Of a DNA stretch of 64,000 bases, positions 46,910-59,552 are shown piece after piece; position 1 is the first letter of the stretch; each line of letters opens with the position of its first letter. Below the pieces are notes generated by a model. That model saw nothing but the letters and a program-made list of their open reading frames with translations, was not told the origin of the DNA and made no database searches. Position numbers and translations under genes: made by a program. This DNA is from Amphiura filiformis (Eukaryota > Echinodermata > Ophiuroidea > Amphilepidida > Amphiuridae): NCBI RefSeq assembly GCF_039555335.1, contig NW_027305496.1:1-64000 (forward strand), given 5' to 3'.

Positions 46910-48432
46910 ATATGTGACCATCCATCACAACTGAGCCCCGATGTTGCCAGTGCCACTATTGAGATATGCTCCATTGAACTTAACAATAAACAATAGGAAA
47001 CAAAGGATTTATTGACTGTTTCATTGATTTTTTACTATTTAAATGTCAAGTACTATAGACATGATATACATCATTTTAAAGCTAATTTCAAGCAGAATAT
47101 TTTGGTTGAATATCTCAAAAATGTGATGCGATCAAGCCAAATCAGTCGGAACTCGGAAATATTGATTTTGAGATATAGCCAAGCAAAGGAAATTTTTTCT
47201 TTTGTTTCCTGTTGTTTTGGAAACTCTTTAATTGCTCATATCTTTGGAACTGGTTGTTCAATTTCAATGGGGTTTTCTGCAAAATCCAGCTTTGTAAATG
47301 CTTTTTACAATCGCAAATTTCCAATTTGCGAGTGTTCTGTTTTTGGTCAGTTCTTCTTTCTTTCTTTCTTTCTTTCTTCTGTCAAACTTTTAACGAGCCA
47401 TCGTAGCCATATGCTTTAAGCCAATGTGACCATATTTGGTCACAAGGACCATTGGGTGGGGGCACAAATGTTACATGACCAACTCGGGGTCAAAGGTCAT
47501 CCAAAGGTCATTATGACCAAAATGTGATTTTCACTAAAAATGCTTCTTCTTCCACAAATTACATAACACAATGTCGTCACTTGCATACCTGCATCGCCTT
47601 TAGCCAGTGTCTAAAAGTTGTACAAAGAATTGGGGTCAAAGGTCATTAAGGGGGCAAAATCTTACAATTGCATTATCTCAACATCCGTAAGGGGTATGGG
47701 GCTCAAACTCAGTGACAACAAATCTCATGACCAGGGGAACATTTTGCAGGGGTCAGGTCAAAGGTCATGCAGAGGTCAAATTTAAGAAATGCATTTTCTG
47801 TACATCTGTAATGGGTACGGGACTCAAACTGTGACAACAAACTTAATGACCAGGGGAATATTTTGGAACACTTTGCAGGGGTCAGGTCAAAGGTTATCTT
47901 GGGTCAAATCTTACAATTTCCTTTTCTGGACATCTGTAAGGGATATGGGGCTCAAACTCAGTGACAACAAATCTCATGACCAGGGGAACATTTTGTAGGG
48001 GTCAGGTCAAAGGTCATATTTTAGAAATGCATTTTTTGGACATCTGTAAGGGGTACGAGGCTCAAACTCGGTGACAACAAACTTAATGACCAGGGGAATA
48101 TGTTGGAACACTTTGCAGGGTCAGGTCAAAGGTTATCTGGGGTCAAATCTTATACCGTAATTTCATTGTCTGTAAGGGGTATGGGGGCTTAATTTCGGTG
48201 ACAACAAACCTCGTGACCCGGGAAACATTAAGGTCAAAGGTCAGGTCAAACGGCCATTAAAGGGTTACATGCCTTGCGATTGGCTGCGCTCTGTGAGCGC
48301 AAATTATCTCTAGTTACTATTCTATAGAAAACTGAAAATTTATTATTGCCGAGTTCTGACTGATTTTGCTTGATCGCATCACAAATGATGATTGGTGGCT
48401 TCAGGGCTCAGTTGTGCTGGATGGTCACATAT
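46910..48432. mobile_element. 1.5-kb element with TGTGACCATCC ends
   Basis: TATGTGACCATCCATCACAA at the left is mirrored at the right (complement of TGTGACCATCCAGCACAAC). A second mirrored block lies further in (GTGATGCGATCAAGC at 47122 and its complement near 48370). The interior is mostly the GGTCA tandem array. No transposase. Confidence 0.65.
47440..48260 (+). repeat. tandem array with AGGTCAAAGGTCA motifs
   Basis: Five units of about 110-130 bp with GGGCTCAAACTC, GTGACAACAAA and GACCAGGGGAA. Perfect AGGTCAAAGGTCA sites (direct repeats spaced by one base) occur at 47755-47767, 48004-48016 and 48231-48243, with near-matches at 47487, 47633, 47884 and 48123. Confidence 0.8.
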
Positions 48433-48630
48433 TGTTAAGGTTACAGTTAATAAAATAATACAAATCATACATCCTTGTCCAAGAATTCTTTCGAATTCTT
48501 TTACCTAGTGTGCTGTTACACAATTGGTGACTGCGCAGGGCTAACCATGTGCACAACACAGTGCAGAAATCACTTGGGGAAAAGTATGCGATGATGCCAT
48601 TATATGCACTGCACACTTAAAATAGTATAC

Positions 48631-48750
48631 TGGGCTATGAAAGACCTTATACACAGAGAGTGTAGATTTCAAATGGAGTCACCCATTCAGGTAACCCCAT
48701 TTGAAATTCACACTCCTGTGTGGAAGATTAGATGCAGATAGGGTGTATAC
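48631..48750. repeat. CATACACCC foldback, partial copy
   Basis: GTAGATTTCAAATGGAGTCA and GGTAACCCCATTTGAAATTC are mirrored in a short palindrome. A fuller copy is at 55866-56046. Confidence 0.7.
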
Positions 48751-49284
48751 AGCGATCGAATTCGACGGTATCGCATCGCAAAATGCAATGAAATTTCCAT
48801 CAACTGCTATTCACTTTTCCAAAATGCATAGCTAAAAGTGCTATACTGCTATGCAAACATGTGTTTTGCATAGCACAAACTGCGATGCAAAAAAATTGAC
48901 TGAATTCGAACCCTGGGTGTATACTCTCATTTCACTCAGTCAGTGGCACTAGCTTTAAAGTTCAGCGTGTGCTGTATTATTTCTTGTGTGTACATATGCA
49001 CACATGTAAAAGTATATAAATGCACCAAGTAACGCTAAGCAAACGAAGAACATGTTGAACTTCAAAGCTAGTGCCCCTGACTGGAGGTGAAATAGAGTGT
49101 AGCCAACTGCATCCCCAGGTGGCCACGGTCATGGCCAATGTTTTACAATGCGGCAAAAGCCACTCATTATCAGGAGAATGATACACTATATCTTAAGATA
49201 TATCTTGGGATGTATTGATGAATCTAACCCCTGAAGTGCATCATCAGCAAGTGTGCAGTCCTATGGCACAATGTATTCATGACA

Positions 49285-49452
49285 TACCGTATTGTTTGCA
49301 ATAAATGCCCCGGAGCGTTGCATGTTTCCAAAGGGGGGCGTTTAATAGAAGTGAATTTTCAATGAAAAAAGCTTCAAAATGGGTGGTGATATGGCATGGA
49401 AATTTTTGTCAATTTTTCAATGGAGGGGGTATTTATTACAAACAATACAGTA
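49285..49452. mobile_element. 168-bp MITE TACCGTATTGTTTG
   Basis: Inverted ends TACCGTATTGTTTGCAATAA and the complement (TATTACAAACAATACAGTA), followed inward by CCCC / GGGG. Confidence 0.7.
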
Positions 49453-49523
49453 TTTCATACTTGCAGACTAGTATTCAAGATTGGTAATAACCTTCTGGCC
49501 TACCTAAGCACCAACAGGCACAA

Positions 49524-49789
49524 CTATAGTGGGAATTCCAATTGAATGGGCGCAGCTTTCAATAGCGTGACAAACTTTTGCGTACACTGCGCAATGTACG
49601 CCAGCGTGTGCGACTGTGCGTGAGTAACGCGGAAGTGAATCTAACCATGCCAACGCACTCGTGATTGGTTAGCATTGTATCCAAGGTCGTGCGTTCGCGT
49701 TGTAGTTTCAAATACGCGATATGCGATCGCGGTTGGATCGAGTACAGCTGTTGAAAGCTACGTTCATTCAATTGGAATTCCCACTATAG
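49524..49789. mobile_element. 266-bp MITE CTATAGTGGGAATTCC
   Basis: Perfect 25-bp inverted ends CTATAGTGGGAATTCCAATT..GAATG enclose a CpG-richer core. TA is the probable duplicated target. Confidence 0.85.
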
Positions 49790-49997
49790 GGTATTTATGT
49801 TGGTATATATAAACAACCCCGGGAACACAAAAACGTTTAGTGGATGTAGAATATTCGATGTAACATGTCTTTGTCCTCTAATCTACAATGTATTCCCATT
49901 CAATTTCCAGTAATGTTTAACTTCTAATGAATGTTTTGATAGCGTAAAATTGGTAATCTTCTTCTTAGTGTGTCCACGGCACAAGATTAAATGTGTT

Positions 49998-50213
49998 TCA
50001 GCCAGTGCTGCACACATTTTCAGCATTCTCATTGTAAACTGCTAAGTCAGCAGTTGTGCATGTTTGCTCCAGTTGAGGGCAACACAGTAGGTGATCCATT
50101 GTTTGTGGTTCTGTTCCACAATCGCAGGTTACATCTGTATTCTTTCGATATTGGTAATATATTTCCACTAGACATTCTACATACCATATCACTGATTTTA
50201 CATCATCAAACAT
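49998..50213 (-). pseudogene. retroelement C-terminal Cys/His tail
   Basis: The - strand frame reads DVTCDCGTEPQTMDHLLCCP then CTTADLAVYNENA. This C-x-C-x(n)-H-x(4)-C pattern with QTMDHLL..CP is the usual C-terminal end of many animal non-LTR retrotransposon polyproteins. The final codons need a frame change to give the customary tryptophan-containing end. No reverse transcriptase lies upstream on this strand, so it is a short dead fragment. Confidence 0.6.
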
Positions 50214-50229
50214 TCGTTAGATCTTAAAC

Positions 50230-52317
50230 TTGATTAAATAACAAAGACATGTTAAATCGTACTGTATATATTCTATGTTGAGTGTGTAACCGTCATAGGC
50301 CTTAGTATTACTTTTTACATTTTTATCAAGTGATGTGATGAGTCCAGAATGACGACCTTGACTTGTATACTTGATGGTTTGCTCTCCTGGAATCAGTGCA
50401 AGACGTTGTGGGTAACTTTTGGTATGAGATGATTACGCTGCAGAGAAGATACCTTACCCTTCCCAGAATCCTTTGCAACATGATGCACCACTTTGTACAT
50501 TACTTTATACAGATTCCCTTTGTTTTCATTTTGAGAATACACTGGGTCAATAGTCAAGAAATAAACATATTTTGCAAGATCTGTATGTGCTTTGTTTGTT
50601 GAGGTACATTTTGCCACTATCAACCCATATTGCACTGGATCATGTACATGTAGATAGCAAATCAGTACAGAAAATTGAAATGGGAGAAATGCATTATGGG
50701 AAGTGTAAGATATCTTCTCTGATTATGCCGTAGGGAGTACAATGACTTGACTTGTACTGGACGGTCTGCTATCCTGGAATCTGTGTGAGACGATAAATAA
50801 ATAAAATAAAATGAACTGTTAGATAATGGTACATATCCCTTGATAAATTATAAAATGGGGCACTTCATAATCCACAGCCTCATCCTCCCAAGTTACTCCA
50901 AAAATTTGATCTTTTTATACCATGAGAAACCTATAGTATGACTACACAATGTTTGTGTACATAAACTTTCTTGCTGATTCCGTCGTTTGACAGACATCGT
51001 CCTATATGTATTTTCCGGTTGTCAACAGCCCATAATTATAACACAGTGCCCTGTGGGACACCATAATAATTATACGCAAATCACAACTTTAATGTCTGAA
51101 TTAATTTTGGGAATGAGCTTTTTTCGTGGTTGTTTATTGAACCATACCCTAAAAAGAGGATGCTAGAATCATGAAATTACCCCTTTAAATATCATAACAT
51201 AATTTGAAACATACACACATACACAAAAAACAACAATTTTTTGTTATGATTCACCAGAGCTCATCATTCACTATCACCCAACCAAGTTTTGAAGCTTATG
51301 ACGACAGATCGTCAGACAGCCAACCATCAAGTACACCACACCAAAGCATTGTTGTGGGTAACAAATATTTACTAGAAACTTAATTAAAACTGGTTTTAAG
51401 ATAGGAAACTCGGTTCCCACACGTCGACAAGGAAAAAATAATAAAAAATATTCTGCCTCCTAGTGTACACCTCTTGATTTTTATGAGCAAACTACACACC
51501 TCAATGCTTGAAACCACAAAATATTTGAGTTGCTAATTTGCATTAATTAATGAATATCAATTAATTAGTTCAATCTTAATTTTACGACTAATAATTATTG
51601 CTAGCAAAAACTTCAACTCTGATTCCAACTTTTACTATCGGAAAAATTGTAAATAAATATTATCTAAAATCTCTCGCCAGCTTTTTCGCCTAAGTCCATT
51701 AATTACGTAATAGCACATGTTTCTAGTCTGTGAAAATATTGATGTCAAAAATTTATTTTTGCTTATAGAAGCTGAAAAGTAACAAAAGCTGGTGAGAGAA
51801 TTTAGGTAATCTTGTTGTGTTTAACTTTCAATTTAAAAAAAATGTCTACATTATGTCAATTTTTGTGAGAATCATTCTGAAAATCCCCTATTTTAGGCAT
51901 TTTTTACAGAAAACACTTTTGCGTGTTGTGTAAGTGTCCAAATATTATGTAGCAGGTGGCAAATTTCATTCATTAAGAAAGATCTATTTACAACAATTAA
52001 TCTTTGCTACTTCAAAAGTCTCTGACCAAACACTAATACTTTCACTGGGTGGGAAAACACTATTCAGATAAATCCTTCAAAGGTAAACAAAACTTTTTTC
52101 AACTAAACAGGGAGTCTTATTAAATATTGTCGTAATTTTGCTCGCTGCCGTCTTCTTTTTTGATTGCTCGCGAAAAAGCCACCATCATCTCTCAGACCAC
52201 CCTCTAACTGGTCTATTTACCTGTTTACAAACTGCATTTTTAATGTATGACATACCGTCGTGTACTGTGTGCATCACAAGTTTTAATGAGCATGGAAGCT
52301 GGCATTTTTTCAAACAG
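50230..52317. other. intergenic, no recognised gene
   Basis: No gene is recognised. A block containing CTTGACTTGTA and CTCCTGGAATC occurs at about 50340-50405 and again at 50730-50795. The rest is AT-rich single-copy-looking sequence. Confidence 0.45.
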
Positions 52318-52929
52318 TTAAGGAATCTGGAATGAACGTTTTGACAGTATTTTTTGTGGGACATGAGAGCACATCAGACATATCGAATTGCATTAAGGAT
52401 TTTCTGATATCAAATAATTTTCATTTTTTGAAATTCACGATATAATACAAATTTTATGACAAATTATTAAAATTTGATATTTTCACATTTTTGATATATA
52501 ACAGTCCTCAAGTAAAATATAATGATATATTCTTAAAGTGTATGTAGCTGGGAGGAAAAGCCGACGATCAATTGAAAATTTTGACATTTCATATTGAAGA
52601 TATGGATTTTGTTCCCAAAAAGACCTAATTTTTTTTGGTGTTTTGGGAAAAAAATCCATATCTTTAATACGAAAGGTCAAAATTTTCAATTGATCGTCTG
52701 CTTTTCGTCCCACCTACATACACTCTAAGTATAAATCATCAGATTTATAAAGTTACAGAAATATTTAATCATTTGCCATAAAATGTGTATTACATTGCGA
52801 ATTTAAAAAAATCAAATTTATTTGATATCAGAAGGACATTCTTCGTATTCAGAATGCAATTCGATATGTCTGATGTGCTCTAATGTCCCACAATAAATAC
52901 TGTCCGAACGTTCATACCCCATCCCTTAA
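52318..52929. mobile_element. TTAA palindromic MITE, copy 1
   Basis: 612 bp between TTAA borders, with the two halves mirrored almost throughout: GTGGGACATGAGAGCACATC at the left and its complement at the right, TTTCCCAAAACACC near the centre. A second member is at 56469-57138. No coding capacity. Confidence 0.85.
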
Positions 52930-53164
52930 AACGGCATATGCTATATTCTCCTGGGTCCTATATATATCGCATCTACATTGTACTCATTTATTACATGACA
53001 TACCTTGGTGGTGGTGGGGTTGGAAGTGGTAATATTTCTGTATCGGCATCAAAGTCTTCTGATGGATCAACAATTTGAGAAGCTATCAAAAGAAAAACAC
53101 GCAATACAGAATTTTTAGAATAAGTTCATCACAACTGTTACTAGTGATAGGTATCAAACTTATT

Positions 53165-53260
53165 GGTAAGTTTGTTTACAAGTTCAATAATTTGCCATAA
53201 CTGTAGAAAACCATACGTTGGGGAAACTCATCAGAATGAGGGTGAACATGTTATCAACCA
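53165..53260 (+). pseudogene. GIY-YIG endonuclease fragment
   Basis: The frame IICHNCRKPYVGETHQ, preceded after a one-base shift by FVYKF, matches the opening of a Penelope-type GIY-YIG nuclease (VYK.ICHNC...YVGET). It stops where LINE sequence begins, so it is a retroelement remnant truncated by or abutting the next element. Confidence 0.6.
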
Positions 53261-53264
53261 GCGC

Positions 53265-55209
53265 CTTGATAGTTCTCCTGCAACATACTTCGTGGATGAT
53301 CTCGCTGTTCCTTGCTCAACTTCTTTTAAGTCGTTCAGTGAAGTATCTGAAGATGACTTGTTAAAAGTCATCCGTTAAATCAACTGTTACATCTTGCAAT
53401 CTAGATCCACTCCCGTGTGCATCTTCAAAGATTGTGTTGATACTTTATTACCTGTGCTGACACAGATTGTGAATAAGTCCATAACATCTGGTGACTTTCC
53501 GTCTGCTCTCAAGCATGCTAATGTGATTCCTCTTCTGAAGAAAGCGAAACTTGACCCTGAAACTCTTGCAAATTATCGCCCGATTTCCAACTTGCCTTAT
53601 CTCGGTAAACTCATTGAGCGTGTGGTCATTAACCAAGTGCAGTCTTATCTGACCACCAACGGACTTCATACCAGAGCTCAGAGTGTGTATCGTCCCCACC
53701 ACAGTACAGAAACCGCGTTGCTTTCTGTCATAAACGAAGTGTTATGTGCGTTAGACGAACGCAAAGAAGCTCTTCTGGTGTTGCTGGATTTTTCTAGTGC
53801 ATTTGACACTATTGACCATGCTATTTTACATCGCCGCTTTGTCGCCTAGATATGGAATTACGGGCAAAGCCTTAGAGTGGTTTAAGTCAGTATTAACGGA
53901 ACGCACTCAGTCTGTCGTCATCGGCGATTCTCCTTCAAATAGAGCCAATCTCAAGTGGGGAGTCCCCAGGGCTCTGTAGCCGGACCCATGTTGTTCTCAC
54001 TCTACGGTGCCCCACTTCAGGATGTCATCACTAGTCATGGAGTTTGCACAATTGTGTATGCTGACGACACCCAGCTGTTCCTTACTTTTGATCCTAAAGA
54101 TAGGGATGAAGCCTTACATCGTATTGAGAAATGCATCGAGGATGTTAAACGCTGGGCAGTGGAAAATAAACTTGTTCTTAATGACGCTAAAACAGAGCTT
54201 GTCCACTTTACCTCGCGTTTCTCTCGTCCTCCCTTCCACCTCCAGCGTATCACCATTGGTGACTCAGAGATTGTCGCTTCTTCATCCGCTAGGAATCTCG
54301 GTGTCAAAGTTGATCACAATCTGTCCATGAGTGACCACATCTCCAGCGTATGCCAGAGTGCTCATGCTGCTCTCCGCCCGAATTGGACAAATTCGCCTTT
54401 CTTGAACTCTGCAACTTGTGCTAGGCTTGTGCACGCCCTCGTAACGTCTCGCCTTGATTCTTGCAACTCCATCCTGTTTGGCTTACCATTGCACGAGATC
54501 AACAGGCTCCAGCGAGTGCAAAACACTGCCGCTAGACTTGTTGCCAGGATATCGCGTCATGAACACATCACTCCTGTTCTCAAAACACTCCATTGGCTCC
54601 CTATACATGAAAGAACAATATACAAACTGCTTCTCCTCACCTATAAGGCTGTTCACGGCATGTCGCCTGTTTACATCGCTGAAAACATCTTGCTTTACAA
54701 GCCTAGTTACAATACCCGGTCGTCATCCACACTGCTTCTTGATTATACTCGCAAGTCATCCACCAAATACTATGGTGATAGAGCCTTCGCTACTGCTGCT
54801 CCCACCCTTTGGAACAATCTGCCTTTCACTGTTCGCGGTTCACCAACTGTGACAGTCTTCAAGACGCGGCTAAAAACTCATTTATTTTCTGTGAAATACC
54901 TGCAAGTTTAATTCATGTGTTTTTTTGGGTGAAATTGTGTCGATGCTGGCCATCTTGACTCTGACTTTTTATCTGTTTTTAGCTTGTTTTTATTATGTTC
55001 TTACTTGCATGACTTATGTATATATTGGTCTTGCGTATTTTATCACTTTTGTCTAGGATAAATTTCTGTAGTGTAAGATTTTAAAATGCTCTCTGTGTAT
55101 TTTATATATCTATTTTGCTGTTGTAGAGTAAGAGTTTACTGTAAAGCGCACTGAGACCTTGTTACTTGCGCTCTATAAATGCCTTTTTATTATTATTATT
55201 ATTATTATC
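53265..55209 (+). mobile_element. 5'-truncated L2/CR1-like LINE
   Basis: It contains the end of a linker to reverse transcriptase, the RT domain and the C-terminal region. The 3' end is typical (GCGCTCTATAAATGCC followed by (ATT)n at 55189-55209). The 5' half (ORF1 and the endonuclease) is missing, as usual after incomplete reverse transcription. The clade is judged from the RT and tail sequence only. Confidence 0.85.
53394..54911 (+). pseudogene. reverse transcriptase of L2/CR1-like LINE, frameshifted
   Basis: Three frames make one RT. 53394-53849 has NVIPLLKKAKLDPETLANYR and motif A (LLDFSSAFDTIDH). 53797-53979 has YGITGKALEWFKS. 53955-54911 has motif B (GSPQGSVAGPMLFSLY), the catalytic YADDTQLF box, NLGVKVD and the C-terminal HWLPIHERTIYKLLLLTYKA. 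Breaks near 53385, 53840 and 53960 mean it cannot make an active enzyme. The RT would normally act with an endonuclease in target-primed reverse transcription. Confidence 0.85.
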
Positions 55210-55305
55210 AACCGCAATGAAGGAACATATTCGCTAAATCATGTATACGATCAGCTACTGCAATGAACATAACACTCTGGGGATGAGAGTTAGAGTGTTG
55301 CTAGA

Positions 55306-55724
55306 TATAATTAAAGACAGAGATAAAAAGAATTTATCGCAACTGACGTCATCTGTCAATCAAAATCGAGCACGGTTTGTTTACAAGTGTCCTGATGATG
55401 ACTTGCTGAACGCGGCGTTACAACCGGCGCCTTATTGTTAATTTTACACCATTAAACATGCAAACCATCTCAAAAGTTAGGTCTTGATAGTAGGAAACTT
55501 TCTTTGGCGAAGGCACCATGTCAACAACGCCTAGAAAAGCTGCTTTTTGCCTTGTGAAAGTACGGAATTTTTCGCCATTTGCTGCTGTTCCTTTTCTCCG
55601 ATCAGCACCAGATAGATCGGTCTTCCTTTTACGCGCTTATTAACCTGTGTTAACCAATTAAGGATCGTAATTGACAGTGACATCAGATGCGATAAATTCT
55701 TTTTATCTCTGTCTTTAATTATAG
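55306..55724. mobile_element. TATAATTAAAG-ended MITE, copy 2
   Basis: Full-length relative of 6005-6422, with an extra GCTGCTTTTT insertion and a few deletions. It begins about 95 bp after the LINE tail. Confidence 0.8.
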
Positions 55725-55865
55725 ATAGGGGAATTACTAATGAAGTCTAATGAATCGTCTAAAATGGTATCTACCATGTCATTAGGCGATAGATACTGGG
55801 GGCTGGGTGTCAAAACAATACTTTTTATTCTCTAAATATTATCCATTCATTGGATGAAACAGAAA

Positions 55866-56046
55866 TGGCCTATTCCAGTTGAAATCCATACACCCCTATA
55901 AAAGATGTAGCCTTAATCTCCCACATAAGGGGTGTGAATTTCAAATGGGGTTATCTGAATGGGTGACTCCATTTGAAATCTACACCCCATGTGTGGGAGA
56001 ACATGTCTTCCATAGGGGGTGTACCAATTTCAACTGCACTAGTCCA
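55866..56046. repeat. CATACACCC foldback, fuller copy
   Basis: GAAATCCATACACCCCTATA and the mirrored ATAGGGGGTGTACCAATTTC bound a palindrome centred on GGGGTTATCTGAATGGGTGA. Partial copies lie at 36404 and 48631. Confidence 0.75.
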
Positions 56047-56468
56047 ATATGGTACCATTCAAGAAATTTCAGATGATACATGAAGCTGCAATGCAGGGTT
56101 TGTAGTGCCCTTGATATTTGAATCAAACAAAGCATAAATTACAAGAGGTCCAAGGATTGACCCTTGAGGTACAACTTACGTTCTGTGGAGAAGAGCTCCA
56201 CACCCCTTCCAGGTGGGGGTGACATTGTAAATGGTGATATGAGGTCCCTTGGATCACGACCTGTTTTCATCATTGGTGCATGACCTATACCAGGCTGTAC
56301 AATAAAAATAAATAGAATTTATATGCTAAGGAGTATTGTAATTTTAATGGGGACAAATTCTACACTGTTGCAGGTCTGGTTTTGTGGCACAAACTTCCTC
56401 ATTATATAAGAGAGGCCTCATCTGTGGCGGTTTTTCAAACACATTCTAAAATCTCATTATTATCCACC

Positions 56469-57138
56469 TTAAGGGATCCAAAATGAGCGTTTATTGCGTT
56501 TCGACAGAATTTTTTGTGGGACATGAGAGCACCTCAGACCTATCGAATTGCATTCTGAATACAAAGCATGTCTTTCTGATATCAAATAATTTTCATTTTT
56601 TTAAAATCACAATATAATGCAAATTTTATGACAAATTATAAAAATTTGATATTTTTCAAATTTTTGATATATAACAGTCCTCGAAGTAAATTATATAAAT
56701 CTAATGATATATTCTTAAAGTGTATATATGTAGCAGGGAGGAAAAGTTTAAGGTCAATTGAAAATTTTGACCTTTCATATTGAAGATATGGATTTTTTTC
56801 CCAAAAGACCTAATTTTTTGGTGATTTGGGAAAAAAAATCCATATCTTCAATACAAAAGGTCAACATTTTCAATTGATCGTGGGCTTTTCATCCCACCTA
56901 CATACACTTTAAGTATAAATCATCAGATTTATAAAGTTTACTTCAAGTACTGTTAAATATCAAAAATATTAATTTTAATGATTTGCCATAAAATGTGTAT
57001 TAAATTGCGAATTTCAAAAATCAAAATTATTTGATATCAGAATGACATTCTTCGTATTCAGAATGCAATTCGATATGTCTGATGTGCTCCAATGTCCCAA
57101 AATAAATCCTGTCCAAACGTTCATACCCCAGCCCTTAA
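56469..57138. mobile_element. TTAA palindromic MITE, copy 2
   Basis: TTAAGGG..GTTT ends with TTAA borders. The interior matches 52318-52929 over nearly all its length, including the central TTTTTTCCCAAAAGACC fold. Confidence 0.85.
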
Positions 57139-57704
57139 TGCTGTTGTTTCATATCTTAATTTTGTCCTATATTTTGTTGTTGTGCCTTCTTCATTTAGTC
57201 ATTTAGTAAATTGCATTACCAGTGGGGTAGCCCAGGGGGTAGTTGGTGGCGCTGTTTGAACGCCCATATCTCACAAAGTAATCGGAATTGAATTAAAGTA
57301 TGTTGAAATATATATTAAATTTGTATGTAGTATTTTTGTATTCACTTTGTTGCCAAAAAGTTGACTAGTACGTTTCTATGGGATGCTTAATGGTAGGACT
57401 GTTGTCGATAAGTCTGTTGTCGACAATATTGTCGATAAAGCAATTTTCCCAATTGTCGACAAGCATGGAGCAATTGTCCACAAAAAATAATCATTAACAA
57501 AATTAGAGAAAAGCGTATTTAAAAAAATAACATGCATAACATGGTCTCTGAACTTAATATTTTGACTTTATTGATGATGTATTGCTTTGTTGAAGTTGTA
57601 GACATCGGATCTTGAAATTTATTGATTGTCAACAATGTAAATTGTACTAGACAACAGCCCTTATTGAGTGAATGACAGATTGAGAAGAGATCTTTCAAAT
57701 GCAT

Positions 57705-58129
57705 TTACTGTATTTGTACGAGTATAGTCCCACGTTCGAGTACAGTCCCACCCCCAATTTTTCGAATAATTCCAGAAATTTTTTTTAAAGTTATTTATTT
57801 TTTCGGTTTTGGAGTGTCCCTGGACCTTGACCTAAATGCTAGGATCATTCATGGTTGACCTAAAAAAATTGCATGATGCTTTGTGTTTTTAATATGAAAA
57901 TTGATAATTTGTATTCATGTCATACTCTATTAATGATTTCAAAATGCATTGAATTTGTATGCATTTTGAAATCATTAATAAAGTATGACATGAATACAAA
58001 TTATCAATCTTCATATTAAAAACACAAAACATGCAATTTTTTTTTTTATTTTGAGTATAATTCCACCCCCCAATTTTGAAAAATTTTCACCTAAAAACGG
58101 GTGGGACTGTACTCGGACGAATATGGTAA
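57705..58129. mobile_element. 425-bp foldback TTACTGTATTTGTACG
   Basis: The ends mirror each other (TACAGTCCCACCC and its complement). The central ~170 bp is almost a perfect palindrome around 57955 (GATTTCAAAATGCATTGAAT). Confidence 0.85.
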
Positions 58130-58296
58130 TTATTATTGCAAATGGTACTTACAAGAGGTGGTTTCTTTGGTGCACTTCCAGCCACCTGACTGGTAGGCAG
58201 AATACCAACAGGTACATCAGACTGCAGGGAAAAGAAACCAAAATGAAATAGAAAATATAATGCATTCATTCATTCATTCTACATCCAAATATTTCT

Positions 58297-58609
58297 ACTA
58301 AGGCCAAAAAAAAAAAAAAGTTTGTTTGTCCATAGAGGCTTATGAGACAGTTGGGTCGGTAGGTCGGATTTTTATTTTTTTATTATTTGTTTTTTACAGA
58401 TATTGCACTTGGAACTGACAATTTGAAGACTGGTAAATAAGTCAAAACACACAGCACTTTACTGGTTTAACTCTTGAGATGGTTCTGCATGTTATACTGT
58501 TCATTTTCTTTACATTTTCTTTCTTTAAATTGAAAAAAAAAGACACGGTCGGGACCAGAGTACACGGTCGGTCGGACGTGGACAAACAAACAATTTTTTT
58601 TGCCTAATA
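58297..58609. mobile_element. 313-bp MITE with GTTTGTTTGTCCA ends
   Basis: AGGCCAAAAAAA..GTTTGTTTGTCCA is mirrored by TGGACAAACAAAC..TTTTTGCCT. Subterminal GGTCGGTCGG words lie on both sides. Confidence 0.75.
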
Positions 58610-59359
58610 GAGGACACTAGAGATATATTTTATGCGCTTCCAATTCCAGACCAGCATGAAAGGGCCATACCATGAACATATATGTGAACTGCTACCATTA
58701 AATCAGCCTAAAGTCGCAAGGAGTTAGTCACTTAAAACGCCCTGGCTACTGCGTTTGTTCACTCACCTGTTAAAGCCACTCAGTATGTCTGTATGTCTTT
58801 TGTGAATGGGGGCACAATGGGCCATGCATGAAGGATATTACTACTGGATTTTTCAGGTGGCAGCTTAGTCAGACCAAATATCTCGAAACTACCAACTCAA
58901 CAAAATGAGTATAAAGTCGCGTAAAGTAGTCGCGTAGACTTTACGCTGATTCCGTGGTAGCAGGTCACATATTTCGTTACATGTACGTCGTACCGCATGA
59001 AAACAATAATGCACTTTTCAGCTGGCACACATAGGGCATCTCAATGCGGGAGCAAGATATGTATCAACATGCACAACCATGATCTGCATCAATAGCAACT
59101 GTCTACATGGCACTCGTGTACATGTAGGAGGCTCAAGGCGTGATGTCATGTGTGTGAACATATTACTAGGGCACTCATGTCACAATGCCGTCTGCATGCA
59201 CAAGTTCACATTGAAAAAAATTAGTTCAAAGTTTTATTAAACTAGCCCAATAAATTTCTTTCACATGCCAGTTTAGGGCAGTTGTCTATAAATCAACACA
59301 TATTTTACAAATCTGCCCATTGAGAGAAAATCAATGAGCAATTTTGTCAACATCAGCTG

Positions 59360-59552
59360 TATACAGTGGCGGCACCATGAATTTTTTTTGGGGGGGGGGG
59401 GCATTTGGGGGGCAAAGTGAATTTCAGGGGGGGCAAAATTGGCAAATGTGCAAAAAGTGGAAATTTATGTTTTTTCTTCAAAAGTGGGGGGGGGGGCAAG
59501 ATAAATATTTGGAGTGCACACCCCACCCCCCAGCGCTGCCACTGGCTGTATA
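59360..59552. mobile_element. MITE CAGTGGCGGC
   Basis: GTATACAGTGGCGGCACC at the left and GCTGCCACTGGCTGTATA at the right enclose G-runs. TA-rich borders. Confidence 0.7.

Noticed and set aside
47012-47419. 135-codon + strand frame
   Set aside because: It lies inside a transposon-like element, contains a TTTC microsatellite, and its residues are biased by AT-rich DNA.
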